DNA of 64,000 nt from FEN-1279 sp964400285 (GCA_964400285.1 CAYNTK010000002.1:1-64000), one strand, 5' to 3'. Counted from the stretch's first letter, positions 6,994 through 16,243 are shown. Notes: generated from the sequence alone by a model not told the origin. A program made the numbers and translations.

Positions 6994-8910
6994 TTATACC
7001 TTCACAACTTTTTTAACAAACTCCTCCGCAATCTCCGAAATTCCCTTTGGGTCGAGTTTAAGCATTTCATACAATTCCATAGGTTTTCCGTGTTCGATGA
7101 ATTTATCGGGCAAACCGTGAATCAGGATTTCATTTTTAAAATTGAATTGCTCTGCAAATTCGGAAATAGCACTACCAAAGCCACCGATAATAGTATTATC
7201 TTCGACTGTTAATATTTTTTTGAATTTAGAGAAGACATCGAAGAGCAATTCTCTATCGAGCGGTTTAACAAATCTCATATTAACAACTTCAGCGTCAATA
7301 CCTTTTTGCTTTAGGATTTCCGCTGCTTTTAAAGAATGAATGACCATATTGCCGATAGCAAGAATAGCAATATCTTTACCGCTCATAACGACTTCGGCTT
7401 TACCGATTTCAATTTTTTCAAACTCCCCTACTTCAACGCCAATTGCTTCCCCTCTTGGATAACGCAACGCAATAGGTCCTTTTTTGTATTGGGTTGCAGT
7501 AAATAACATATTTCTCAATTCAGATTCATCTTTAGGAGCCATAACGACCATATTAGGAATTAATCGCAAATATGTTAAATCGAAAGTTCCATGATGAGTA
7601 GGACCATCTGCTCCAACAAGTCCGCCCCTATCAAGTGCAAATACCACAGGTAATTTTTGTAAAGCGACATCGTGAATAATCTGGTCGAAAGCTCTTTGCA
7701 GGAAAGTAGAATAAATTGCGACCACAGGTGTTAGTCCTTCTGTAGCCATACCAGCACTAAAAGTAACGGCGTGCTGTTCGGCAATTCCAACATCGAAATA
7801 TCTTTCGGGGAACTCTTTTTGAAATATATTTAGGCCTGTTCCATCAGGCATTGCTGCACATACACCTATTACTTTATCATTTTTCTTTGCAATTTCAACT
7901 AAAGCTTCTCCAAATATTGTTGTGTAAGCAGGAACTTTAGATTTTTTTAGTTCTAAACCTGTTGTTTTATCGAATGGATTTAAAGCATGTAATTTTTGAT
8001 GGTGAGTAGAAGCGTAAGAAGGTCCTTTACCTTTTTCAGTAACCACGTGAACAAGAATTGGACCTTTAAATTCTTTTATTTCACTAAAAAGTTTAACAAG
8101 ATTTACGACATTATGACCATTGAAAGGGCCAAAATATCTGAAACCGAGCAGTTCGAAAAGCATTCCGGGAGTTATCAGACCTTTAAGACCACCTTCTAAT
8201 CTTGAAGCAACAGCTCTTACCCTATCACTTGTTTTCTTTTCAAATTTACCCGTAAAATCCCATACTTTAGCTTTAATCTTGTTGTAAGTTTCGTTCATCA
8301 GAATTTCATTAAAATAATTCTGAATCGTCCAAACATTAGGAGCAATAGACATTTTATTATCATTAAGGATAACTATAATATCTTTTTTCAAAAGACCAAT
8401 ATTATTCATAGCTTCATAAGCCATACCCCCCGTCATAGAGCCATCACCAATAACAGCCATAACTTTATAATTCTTTTTTAGAAAATCACGAGCAGTAGCA
8501 ATACCGAGAGCAGCAGAAATCGAGGTCGAAGCATGACCAGCACCGAAGCAATCATATTCGCTTTCACTTCTTTTAAGAAATCCACTGATACCATCTTTTT
8601 GTCTAATAGTTTTTAAAGCATGTTTTCTACCTGTCAAAATTTTATGAATATATCCTTGATGACCTACATCGAAAATAATTTTATCCCGTGGAGTATCAAA
8701 AACGTAATGTAAAGCAAGCGTCAATTCGACAACCCCGAGTGAAGAGCCAAGATGTCCGCCGATTTTAGAAATAGTATCCATCAGATATTCTCTAAGTTCA
8801 TCAGCAAGAACTCTCAAATCCATTAGATTTAATTTTTTTAAATCCGAGGGATACTCAATATCCTTTAGGAATTTTGTTTTATTTAAATCAAATTTCTCTT
8901 GATTATCCAT
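6994..8910 (-). CDS. 1-deoxy-D-xylulose-5-phosphate synthase
   Basis: A 638-residue thiamine-diphosphate enzyme that condenses pyruvate with glyceraldehyde 3-phosphate, the first step of the MEP isoprenoid pathway. Conserved blocks are GGHLGSSLG around 51-59, the thiamine-diphosphate/metal motif GDGSMTGG from 155, and the transketolase-like pyrimidine-binding domain with DGPTHHG. Full length for the family. It sits 2 bp after xseB and 1 bp before miaB on the same strand. The product of the pathway (dimethylallyl diphosphate) is also the source of the prenyl group that MiaB modifies, though the pairing may be chance. Confidence 0.97.
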   Translation of the reverse strand: MDNQEKFDLNKTKFLKDIEYPSDLKKLNLMDLRVLADELREYLMDTISKIGGHLGSSLGVVELTLALHYVFDTPRDKIIFDVGHQGYIHKILTGRKHALKTIRQKDGISGFLKRSESEYDCFGAGHASTSISAALGIATARDFLKKNYKVMAVIGDGSMTGGMAYEAMNNIGLLKKDIIVILNDNKMSIAPNVWTIQNYFNEILMNETYNKIKAKVWDFTGKFEKKTSDRVRAVASRLEGGLKGLITPGMLFELLGFRYFGPFNGHNVVNLVKLFSEIKEFKGPILVHVVTEKGKGPSYASTHHQKLHALNPFDKTTGLELKKSKVPAYTTIFGEALVEIAKKNDKVIGVCAAMPDGTGLNIFQKEFPERYFDVGIAEQHAVTFSAGMATEGLTPVVAIYSTFLQRAFDQIIHDVALQKLPVVFALDRGGLVGADGPTHHGTFDLTYLRLIPNMVVMAPKDESELRNMLFTATQYKKGPIALRYPRGEAIGVEVGEFEKIEIGKAEVVMSGKDIAILAIGNMVIHSLKAAEILKQKGIDAEVVNMRFVKPLDRELLFDVFSKFKKILTVEDNTIIGGFGSAISEFAEQFNFKNEILIHGLPDKFIEHGKPMELYEMLKLDPKGISEIAEEFVKKVVKV

Positions 8911-8912
8911 TT

Positions 8913-9128
8913 TTATTTTAATTCCTCTGCATTAATTTTTTCGATTTTTAATTCGGCTTCATTAAGCTTTTGCCTACAGATTTTTAAAAGCTTCAATCCT
9001 TCTTGATAATAATTCAAAATATCTTCGAGAGAATTCTCTTCTTCTTGATTTTCGAGTTTTTCGAGAATTTCTTCAAGACGTTTATAAGAATATTCAAATG
9101 AATTCTGGTTTAATTTTTTCTTCGACAT
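8913..9128 (-). CDS. Exodeoxyribonuclease VII small subunit
   Basis: A 71-residue helical protein with the family pattern SFEYSYKRLEEILEKLE, then LEDILNYYQEGLKLLKICR. It binds XseA to form the exonuclease that degrades single-stranded DNA from either end. It lies between xseA (36 bp upstream) and dxs (2 bp downstream). Its small size and neighbours make the call firm. Confidence 0.94.
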   Translation of the reverse strand: MSKKKLNQNSFEYSYKRLEEILEKLENQEEENSLEDILNYYQEGLKLLKICRQKLNEAELKIEKINAEELK

Positions 9129-9164
9129 TTTTAAAATTTAAAATAATAAAAAATTTTTAAAACT

Positions 9165-10355
9165 CTAAACACTTTCCACTTTACTCTTTACATCACCGTC
9201 AAAAAACTTCACATTAATATTTTCTCCCTTCTTCAATTTCGCTTTTCTCGAAATCAGTTTTCCGTCTTTAATTACATACGAAAATCCACGTTTCAAAGTT
9301 TGCTCGGGACTAATACTATAAAGCAGTTTTTCTTTATTCTGTAAACTATCTTTTAGTTTTAATAATTTCTCTTTCGTAAGTCTTTCAAAATCTTTCTGCA
9401 TTTCATCAGTTCTCATTTTATATTCATTCAACAAATCAATCGGTTTATTGAAAAAGTAACTTTTTTCGATACTATCGAGAGATTTAAACAAATTTTCAAT
9501 TTTATCTTTCACATAAATCTTAATATAATAATCAATTTGATTTATTCTTTCAAGTAATTCTTGCTTTTCGGGAAAAATCATTTCCGCAGCTGCCGATGGC
9601 GTAGGAGCTCTTAAATCGGCTACGAAATCACAAATAGTAAAATCAGGTTCGTGACCAATAGCACTTACAACAGGAATACGCGAATTAAAAACTTCTCTTG
9701 CAACCTTTTCCTCATTAAAAGTCCATAAATCTTCAATTGAACCACCACCACGAGCAACTACAATTATATCGAGTTTATATTCGGGTTTATTCGCTTGTTT
9801 TATCGCTTTACATACACTATCCACCGAACCAACACCCTGAACCAGTGCAGGAAAAAGAAGAACTTTTACAAGCGGATATCTTTTACGGGTAACATTTTTA
9901 AAATCTTCAATTACAGCACCAGTTTCGGAAGTAACGATGCCTACTCTTTCGGGAAATTCAGGTAATTTTCTTTTTCTTTCCGTATCGAATAGACCCTCTA
10001 GCTGGAGTTTATTTTTCAATTTTTCGAATGCGGCTTGCAGTTCACCGAGACCTGTTTTTTGCATATCGGTTACATCGATTTGGTAAGTGCCTCGAGGTTC
10101 GTAGAGAGTAACACGACCTTTTACTAAAACTTTGTCACCGTCTTGTGGTTTGAAATTCAGATAATTGTATCGAAAGTTCCAAAGAGTAGCATTTATTTGA
10201 GATGTTTCATCTTTAAGAATAAAATAGCAATGACCGGAAGGAGAGTGCCTCTTAAAACCGGAAATTTCCGCTATTACATATATGAATTTAAATTCGCTTT
10301 CAACCAGCGATTTCAATTGCATCGTAAGTTCCGATATTGTAATCGGTTCTGTCAT
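9165..10355 (-). CDS. Exodeoxyribonuclease VII large subunit
   Basis: A 396-residue catalytic subunit. The N-terminal OB-fold begins with EPITISELT and FKRHSPSGHCYFILKDE. The catalytic domain has VARGGGSIEDLW, AIGHEPDFTICDFVADLRA and PTPSAAAEM. A coiled-coil stretch follows, and the end carries the LKRGFSYV repeat element. It is slightly shorter than the E. coli protein (456 residues). The start is fixed by the conserved N-terminus and lies only about 17 bp after the base of a terminator-like hairpin downstream of tRNA-Asn. First gene of the xseA-xseB-dxs-miaB run. Confidence 0.96.
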   Translation of the reverse strand: MTEPITISELTMQLKSLVESEFKFIYVIAEISGFKRHSPSGHCYFILKDETSQINATLWNFRYNYLNFKPQDGDKVLVKGRVTLYEPRGTYQIDVTDMQKTGLGELQAAFEKLKNKLQLEGLFDTERKRKLPEFPERVGIVTSETGAVIEDFKNVTRKRYPLVKVLLFPALVQGVGSVDSVCKAIKQANKPEYKLDIIVVARGGGSIEDLWTFNEEKVAREVFNSRIPVVSAIGHEPDFTICDFVADLRAPTPSAAAEMIFPEKQELLERINQIDYYIKIYVKDKIENLFKSLDSIEKSYFFNKPIDLLNEYKMRTDEMQKDFERLTKEKLLKLKDSLQNKEKLLYSISPEQTLKRGFSYVIKDGKLISRKAKLKKGENINVKFFDGDVKSKVESV

Positions 10356-10366
10356 ATTTTTTAAAT

Positions 10367-10392
10367 CAAAAACCCCGAAATAAAATCGGGGC
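10367..10392 (-). terminator. Rho-independent terminator between tRNA-Asn and xseA
   Basis: On the minus strand CCCCGA (complement of 10386-10391) pairs with TCGGGG (complement of 10373-10378) over a 7-nt loop and is followed by TTTTT. It lies immediately downstream of the tRNA-Asn gene. The xseA ATG starts only about a dozen bases beyond the T run, so xseA expression must come from read-through or a promoter inside or upstream of the tRNA. Confidence 0.75.
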
Positions 10393-10398
10393 TTATAG

Positions 10399-10470
10399 CT
10401 GGAAGAGCGGGACTCGAACCCGCAACCCTTCGGTTAACAGCCGAATGCTCCACCATTGAGCTATCTTCCA
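10399..10470 (-). tRNA. tRNA-Asn (GTT)
   Basis: On the minus strand the 72-nt sequence folds as a cloverleaf. The acceptor arms TGGAAGA and TCTTCCA pair, with discriminator G. The D arm is AGCTCAATGGTGGAGC. The anticodon stem TTCGG/CCGAA closes a CTGTTAA loop with anticodon GTT, and the T arm contains GGTTCGAGTCC. No CCA is encoded. It is followed at once by a terminator-like hairpin and then xseA. Confidence 0.95.
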
Positions 10471-10576
10471 AAAATGAATTACAAATATAATTTTTATGAG
10501 TTTAATTTTCAATGTCATTATAAATTCTCTTCTTCTTTTCAATTTATTGATAAACTTATTATTAGTATTTTAAAAT

Positions 10577-11329
10577 ATGAAATCTCAAAAATTCAAAATA
10601 TACCTCGAATATAACGGCACAAATTATGCTGGGTGGCAAAAGCAGAAAAATGCTAAGACAATACAAGGTGTATTGATTGATACTGTAAAAAAGATTTTTC
10701 AAAAGACAAAAGGTGAGAATAAATTTATTGACCTTCAAGGTTCGGGTAGAACGGACAAAGGAGTTCACGCTTATTTGCAGGTTGCTCATCTCGAATGTGA
10801 AACTATGCTTGCACCAGAAATCCTGAAATTGAAAATGAATGATGAACTCCCTTCCGATATAAATATTCTCGAAATCGAAAAAGCAAATAAAAATTTTCAC
10901 GCAAGGCACTCTGCAAAATCGAGAGAATATATTTACCGTATTTCAAAACGCAGAACTGCATTTGAAAAAAAATTTGTATGGTGGATTAAAGACAAATTGG
11001 ACTTAGAGAAAATGAAAACCGCAAGTATATTATTTCTTGGTATGCACGATTTTAAATCTTTTTCCGATAAATCGGCAGAAGACTCATCTACAAAAGTTTA
11101 TATAGAAGAAATTGAAGTAACGGAAAACAAAGATTTAATTATAATTCGAATAAAAGCATCTCATTTTCTATGGAAAATGGTTAGGAGAATTGTAGGTGTG
11201 CTTGTGGAAACTGGAAGAAACAATATCACCGATGAAGACATCACAAAATTTTTAAATACTTACACAGATATTCCCTCTAAATACACTGCTCCCCCATCTG
11301 GATTGTTTTTAAACAAAATTGAATATTAG
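10577..11329 (+). CDS. tRNA pseudouridine(38-40) synthase TruA
   Basis: A 250-residue enzyme that converts uridines 38-40 of the tRNA anticodon arm to pseudouridine. The catalytic aspartate is D60 in GSGRTDKGVHA. The other family blocks are YNGTNYAGWQ at the N-terminus, HARHSAKSREYIYRI and HFLWKMVRRIVG in the second half. Length is typical. It is transcribed away from the tRNA-Asn/xseA run and ends 24 bp before the convergent membrane protein gene. The ATG is the first one and fits the conserved N-terminus. Confidence 0.96.
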   Translation: MKSQKFKIYLEYNGTNYAGWQKQKNAKTIQGVLIDTVKKIFQKTKGENKFIDLQGSGRTDKGVHAYLQVAHLECETMLAPEILKLKMNDELPSDINILEIEKANKNFHARHSAKSREYIYRISKRRTAFEKKFVWWIKDKLDLEKMKTASILFLGMHDFKSFSDKSAEDSSTKVYIEEIEVTENKDLIIIRIKASHFLWKMVRRIVGVLVETGRNNITDEDITKFLNTYTDIPSKYTAPPSGLFLNKIEY

Positions 11330-11353
11330 GAATAAAAATGTTTTGGTAATCAA

Positions 11354-12127
11354 TTATTTTTTAGATTTACTTTTTGCGTTAGCATAAAGGGTTGTATAAA
11401 AAATCGAGCGAAGAGTTAAATTAATAAAATAACCAACTAAAAATACGAAAATAGTTAAAATAAATAAACCATAAGTAATAAATTCATCTTTTAGAACAGA
11501 AGAAAAAATAAGAATAGATAAAATAAAAATGAAAGGTATTATTGAAACAAAAGAAATCTTATATTCTCCAGATAGATTTTTTCCCCAGTTCTTTTTAATT
11601 AATTTTTGTGATTCGTCAATTGCACCATTAACATTTTTATTTTCATAGACAATTATTGGTAAAACGAAATAATTAACAAATGACCATCTTATTTCGCCTG
11701 AATAAGCAAATTTTTTCCCTAATTTTAATTCCGCAAGTAAATTAATAAATAGTCCAATTATCGAATAAAAAAATGCCCAGTTTATAATCAGATGCGTTCT
11801 TTTAAATGCTTCTCCAATACCTAAAGAAAAACTTGGATTGCTTCCTTCATAATGTAACTTAGTATTTGAAATAGTAGCAGTATTAAAAAAGGCAATTAGA
11901 ATATGAAAAAATAAATACCAAATAATCAAAGCAAAAACAACAGCTCCGCTGCCCTTAGTAAGCGAAATCAACAAAACGAAAATGCAGATGCTTAATAAAG
12001 CACCAATTATTGGATAAAAAATTAATGTGGGATTTTTTCTGAAAAAAGCTTTCGATGAATCAGCTATTTCTAATTTATTTTTGAAAACATCGTCTTCCTT
12101 AACTTTTATCTTTTTAAACAATAACAT
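11354..12127 (-). CDS. Multi-pass membrane protein, DUF6159-like
   Basis: A 257-residue protein with a charged cytoplasmic N-terminus (about 35 residues) and about five or six hydrophobic segments, starting with the FYPIIGALLSICIFVLL stretch. It resembles the DUF6159 family of uncharacterised membrane proteins in its SKAFFRKNP...YPIIG opening and the VYENKNVNGAIDESQKLIKKNWG segment. No enzymatic motif is visible. It converges with truA and is followed upstream on the same strand by a small secreted protein. Function is unknown. Confidence 0.65.
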   Translation of the reverse strand: MLLFKKIKVKEDDVFKNKLEIADSSKAFFRKNPTLIFYPIIGALLSICIFVLLISLTKGSGAVVFALIIWYLFFHILIAFFNTATISNTKLHYEGSNPSFSLGIGEAFKRTHLIINWAFFYSIIGLFINLLAELKLGKKFAYSGEIRWSFVNYFVLPIIVYENKNVNGAIDESQKLIKKNWGKNLSGEYKISFVSIIPFIFILSILIFSSVLKDEFITYGLFILTIFVFLVGYFINLTLRSIFYTTLYANAKSKSKK

Positions 12128-12248
12128 ATTTCTTTATTTTTTAACCGCTTTAAAACTTAGGTTTGTTTCTTTTATTTAATATTACGTTTGATTGACAAAA
12201 ATAGATTCATTTAGATTCAAATTCAACGGATTAAGAATGTTATAATAT

Positions 12249-12680
12249 TTATTTATAGAAATTCGCCATATATTCTTTCATCTTCTCGAATGGTTTTCTA
12301 AACTCATAAAGCAATCGTATTCTACTTTTTGAAATATCCTCAAGTTCTTCGCAAAGTGACTCATAATCACCAATTCTATTTTCAATTCTATTGTATAAAT
12401 CCCAGAATTTTTTCTTATACTCACTAACCTGATAGAAGCTAACACCAAGTATTTTATACATTTCCTCTTTTTTCTCATTAAGAAGCGAATCGAGTTTTTT
12501 ATTTTCAACCTTAATACTATCCGAAATTTTATACAGACCTGCTTTTGCTTCGATTAGTTTTATTTTTACAAGTGTTAAAGAATCCATTTGCTTTTGCCAT
12601 TCATCTTCAGTCATTTCTTTTTGCGCCTTTAAAGAAATCGAAGAAATCAAAACAAGCAAAAATAATAATAATTTGTTCAT
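12249..12680 (-). CDS. Small secreted coiled-coil protein of unknown function
   Basis: 143 residues. A clear signal peptide (MNKLLLFLLVLISSISLKAQ) has a likely cleavage after ...KAQ. The mature part is almost entirely charged and helical, with heptad-like spacing (SLTLVKIKLIEAKAGLYKI), so a short coiled coil is likely. There is no cysteine at the cleavage site, so it is not a lipoprotein, and no T9SS sorting tail. It is divergent from secD, 166 bp away. I do not recognise the family. Confidence 0.6.
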   Translation of the reverse strand: MNKLLLFLLVLISSISLKAQKEMTEDEWQKQMDSLTLVKIKLIEAKAGLYKISDSIKVENKKLDSLLNEKKEEMYKILGVSFYQVSEYKKKFWDLYNRIENRIGDYESLCEELEDISKSRIRLLYEFRKPFEKMKEYMANFYK

Positions 12681-12846
12681 ATAAAAACTGATTGAATTTA
12701 TCTATTTTAAAGGTAATACTTTAAATTCATTCAAAAAACTCACTTTTTATTATAATATTCCCGAATAGTTCATTGACTTTACATTTTAATAAAGGTATTT
12801 TATAGTTTGTCTATATTAAACGTTAAAATTACACGGAGTTAAAATT

Positions 12847-14871
12847 TTGAGAAAGAATCTTACGAGGATTATCCTAACGTTAGTATTTATTGCGGTTTCA
12901 ATAGTATATCTATGGCCAACATACAAAGATTACACACTCAACAAAGAGTTATCCCAACTCACAGGTAATGACAGCATTGAATTTTTAAATAAAAATGCTG
13001 AAAAGATACGAGAAGCAAGAGATGGTAGACTTAAATTAGGTCTTGACCTCAAAGGTGGTATGTATGTTGTTCTCGATGTTGACGTGGTAAAATTATTAGA
13101 GGATGTCGCCAAGAAAAAAGATGACCCTGTATTAACAAAAATTTTAGAAGAACTAAAGGTTGTTTCCGAAACCTCAGATGAAAACATTTTAACATTATTT
13201 AAAGCAAAACTTGCAGAAAAGAATCTGACGTTAAAAAATTTCTACGGAGAACTAACCGAGAATGAAGAAACTATCGAAAATAAATTACAGGAAGCGATAG
13301 ATAATGCAATAGAAAGAGCGATAGGTGTTGTTAGAAATCGTGTTGACCGATATGGTGTTGCCGAGCCACAAATACAAAAAATTGGAAGTAAGAGAATAAT
13401 AGTAGAACTTCCAGGTGTTAGCAATCCTGAAGATGTTAGAAAACTTTTAAAAGGAACAGCATTATTAACGTTTCACCTTTTAAAAGAGGGAGAGCAAGCA
13501 GGAAAAATATTGAATGATATAAATAAGACTCTTGCAAAGATGCAGGATTCGACATTAACAAACTTAGTTGCTCCGATTAACAGCGATACAACTATAAAAA
13601 AAGATACAAATAAAACAGCTGGTGATAAAGATTCTAAGAAAGATGTGAAAAAGGATACTACAAAGGTAAAAAAAGATGATAAAAAAGATATCAAAAAAGA
13701 CACGACAAAGATAAAGAAAGATACGACAAAAACAAAGAAAGATACTTCAAAATATAAAGTTGATTCACTTACAGGAATGATTGATTCATCACAGCAAAGT
13801 GATACAACTCAAGCCGCATCAAATCCATTTTATGAAATGTTTGACCCTGAACTTTCACAGAGATACGGAGAACCAGTCGTTAGTGAAATAAATAAAGAAA
13901 AAATTGAGAGATTATTAAAACTTCCTGAAATTGCTGCAGTAGTTCCAAGCGATGTAGTAATAGCATGGTCTTATAGAACAATAGAAGAAAGAGGAAGTAA
14001 ATTCCACTTTATGTATCTTTTGAAAAAAGACCCTGAGTTAACAGGAAATGTCGTTACCGATGCAAAATACACAATGGACCAACAAGGAAGCGGGAAACCA
14101 ATTGTAACAATGGAAATGAATAGCGAAGGGACTGCAGATTGGGCAAGAATTACAGGAGCGAATATAAACAAAAGATGTGCAATTGTTCTCGATGGAGTGG
14201 TTTATTCTGCACCAGTTATTAGAAATAAAATCACTGGTGGAAATTCTATGATAGAAGGTATGCAGAATCTGGAAGAAGCAAAACTTCTTGCTATTGTTCT
14301 TCAATCCGGTGCATTACCAGCTCCTTTGAAAATAATAGAAGAGCGTTCAATAGGACCGTCGCTTGGTGAAGACTCCATCAGAGCAGGAATATTATCATCA
14401 ATTATGGCATTAATATTTGTTGCTTTATTTATGATTGTATATTACAAATTTGGTGGTTCAATAGCAGACCTTGCATTAGTAATTAACGTGCTTTTTGTTA
14501 TGGGTATTATGGCATCATTTAAAGCAACTTTAACGGTTCCAGGCATTGCAGGTTTGATTTTAACGCTCGGTATGGCTGTTGATACAAACGTTCTGATTTT
14601 CGAAAGAATAAGAGAAGAGTTAACAACTGGTAAACCGATGAAAACAGCACTCGAAATAGGTTACAAAAAAGCTTTTTCAGCAATTATAGACTCGCATCTA
14701 ACAAGTGTTATAACAGGTATTATACTTTATATCTATGGAACAGGACCGATACAAGGATTTGCAGTAACTCTTCTTGCAGGTATTGTATCTAACTTGTTTA
14801 CAGCTATAGTAATTACGCATTTTATTTTTGATATATTACTTGAAAAAGGTAAGAAACTTTCTTTCGGTTAA
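12847..14871 (+). CDS. Protein translocase subunit SecD
   Basis: A 674-residue inner-membrane protein that with SecF uses the proton gradient to complete export through SecYEG. It has an N-terminal membrane segment, the DLKGGMYVVLDVD block, the P1 periplasmic domain (ERAIGVVRNRVDRYGVAEP, IIVELPGV), then five C-terminal membrane helices with GMAVDTNVLIFERIREE. The start is TTG: GGAG at 12835-12838 lies 8 bp upstream, and the conserved MRKNL opening begins there. Residues about 247-304 are an unusual lysine/aspartate-rich insertion of repeated KKDTTK units within the periplasmic part, which ordinary SecD proteins lack. secF follows after 51 bp. Confidence 0.96.
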   Translation: MRKNLTRIILTLVFIAVSIVYLWPTYKDYTLNKELSQLTGNDSIEFLNKNAEKIREARDGRLKLGLDLKGGMYVVLDVDVVKLLEDVAKKKDDPVLTKILEELKVVSETSDENILTLFKAKLAEKNLTLKNFYGELTENEETIENKLQEAIDNAIERAIGVVRNRVDRYGVAEPQIQKIGSKRIIVELPGVSNPEDVRKLLKGTALLTFHLLKEGEQAGKILNDINKTLAKMQDSTLTNLVAPINSDTTIKKDTNKTAGDKDSKKDVKKDTTKVKKDDKKDIKKDTTKIKKDTTKTKKDTSKYKVDSLTGMIDSSQQSDTTQAASNPFYEMFDPELSQRYGEPVVSEINKEKIERLLKLPEIAAVVPSDVVIAWSYRTIEERGSKFHFMYLLKKDPELTGNVVTDAKYTMDQQGSGKPIVTMEMNSEGTADWARITGANINKRCAIVLDGVVYSAPVIRNKITGGNSMIEGMQNLEEAKLLAIVLQSGALPAPLKIIEERSIGPSLGEDSIRAGILSSIMALIFVALFMIVYYKFGGSIADLALVINVLFVMGIMASFKATLTVPGIAGLILTLGMAVDTNVLIFERIREELTTGKPMKTALEIGYKKAFSAIIDSHLTSVITGIILYIYGTGPIQGFAVTLLAGIVSNLFTAIVITHFIFDILLEKGKKLSFG

Positions 14872-14922
14872 ATAATAAAATAATTTTAGAATTGTAAACT
14901 AAAAATTGTATAAGCATAAAAA

Positions 14923-15855
14923 ATGAGAATTTTTGAAAATACACAAATAGATTTCCTCGGAAAAAGAAAAATATTTTATGTAGTATCTTTAGTGGTTATA
15001 GTTATTGGAATGACTACTTTATATTTCAAAGGATTACCTAAAGGAATTGATTTTCAGGGTGGAACTGAACTTCAGGTTAGATTTGACAACGATGTAGAAG
15101 TTCACGAATTAAGAAAAATAATGGATAATGTTGGATTTGTTGGAATGGAAATAAAGACAATGGGTGATAACAAAAATTTGCTTTTAAGAACACCTATACA
15201 AGGTGAAGGTCAAACCGTTTCGGATAAGATTCAGGAAGGAATTAAATCAGGTTTAAAAGATAATAATTTCTCTGTAATGAGAATTGATAAGGTAGGTCCG
15301 AAAATAGGAAAAGAGCTAACAGATAACGCATTAAAAGCAGTTATATACTCATTGATAGGTATTTTGATTTATCTTTCATTTAGATTTCAATTTGTTTATT
15401 CACTCGGAGCTGTTGTAGCATTATTTCACGATGTGCTGATTACAGTAGCTGTAGTAGTAATTGCAAATTCATTAATTCCAGCACTAAATCTTGAATTAAA
15501 TCAGACAATGCTTGCGGCATTTTTAACTCTTATAGGTTTCTCCGTTAACGATACTGTTATTATTTTCGATAGAATACGTGAAAATATTAAGTTATTTAAA
15601 AATGAAGATATAGAAAACGTTATGAATAAATCCGTTAATGCAACGTTAAGTAGAACTGTAATAACAAGCGGCACAGTATTTATAACAGTATTGGTATTGT
15701 TTATTTTTGGAGGAGAAGTATTAAGAGGATTCGCATTTACATTCGGAGTTGGTATATTAACAGGGACATATTCATCGGTTTTCGTTGCAAGTTCTATAGT
15801 AGTAGATTGGAAACATCACGCACTTAAGAAACAAAATAAGTTAATTAGAAAATAA
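14923..15855 (+). CDS. Protein translocase subunit SecF
   Basis: A 310-residue partner of SecD. It has an N-terminal membrane segment followed by KGLPKGIDFQGGTELQVRF, a short periplasmic domain, and five C-terminal membrane helices with LIGFSVNDTVIIFDRIREN and the block NATLSRTVITSG. Length is normal. It is separate from secD, not fused, and lies 51 bp downstream. A strong hairpin begins 8 bp after its stop codon. The pair should matter here because the window encodes many secreted T9SS cargo proteins that must first cross the inner membrane. Confidence 0.97.
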   Translation: MRIFENTQIDFLGKRKIFYVVSLVVIVIGMTTLYFKGLPKGIDFQGGTELQVRFDNDVEVHELRKIMDNVGFVGMEIKTMGDNKNLLLRTPIQGEGQTVSDKIQEGIKSGLKDNNFSVMRIDKVGPKIGKELTDNALKAVIYSLIGILIYLSFRFQFVYSLGAVVALFHDVLITVAVVVIANSLIPALNLELNQTMLAAFLTLIGFSVNDTVIIFDRIRENIKLFKNEDIENVMNKSVNATLSRTVITSGTVFITVLVLFIFGGEVLRGFAFTFGVGILTGTYSSVFVASSIVVDWKHHALKKQNKLIRK

Positions 15856-15862
15856 GAATTTG

Positions 15863-15896
15863 AGTAAATAGAAAGCAAAATTGCTTTCTATTTACT
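15863..15896 (+). terminator. Long perfect hairpin after secF
   Basis: AGTAAATAGAAAGC at 15863-15876 pairs perfectly with GCTTTCTATTTACT at 15883-15896 over a 6-nt AAAATT loop. It lies between secF and the STAS gene. There is no clean T run on the right, so it may act as a transcript-end stabiliser or a weak terminator rather than a classical one. Confidence 0.55.
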
Positions 15897-15919
15897 TACT
15901 CCATTTTAAAATTAAATAA

Positions 15920-16243
15920 ATGGAAACTAAGAAAACAAATATTAAAATCGAAACACAAGATTTCGTAGTTTTTGAACTCACCGAAAAGGAAATCGGGCAA
16001 ACAAACCTTGCAGATATAAAAGAATTAATTGAAAAAGAAATTAGTTCTGGGAATATTAATATAGCTATTGACTTAAAAAATGTTTTGGTAATTAACAGTT
16101 CAGGTTTGGGTATTCTAATTGGATGTATGAAGCAAGTTAAAAACGCAAACGGACTTTTTAAAATACTGAATCCACAAGATAAAATTATGAACTTGTTTAA
16201 GATAACAAAATTAAACTTGGTTTTCGATATTATTAAGATTTAG
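15920..16243 (+). CDS. STAS-domain protein (anti-sigma factor antagonist-like)
   Basis: A 107-residue single STAS domain of the SpoIIAA/RsbV type. The phosphorylatable serine is in VINSSGLGILIG (S60 or S61). Such proteins bind anti-sigma kinases and release a sigma factor, or carry a partner-switching signal to another output. No anti-sigma kinase or phosphatase is adjacent. It lies between secF and purA on the same strand, and purA starts 56 bp downstream. The specific partner is unknown. Confidence 0.85.
   Translation: METKKTNIKIETQDFVVFELTEKEIGQTNLADIKELIEKEISSGNINIAIDLKNVLVINSSGLGILIGCMKQVKNANGLFKILNPQDKIMNLFKITKLNLVFDIIKI

Noticed and set aside
12773..12809. Sigma70-like promoter for secD (TTGACT with TATAGT)
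   Set aside because: The spacing is about 22 bp, too long for a normal sigma70 promoter, and the Bacteroidota spacing rule is not met either.
13585..13758. Frameshift or two separate genes in secD
   Set aside because: The frame stays open through the lysine-rich insert and the downstream SecD motifs are in the same frame.
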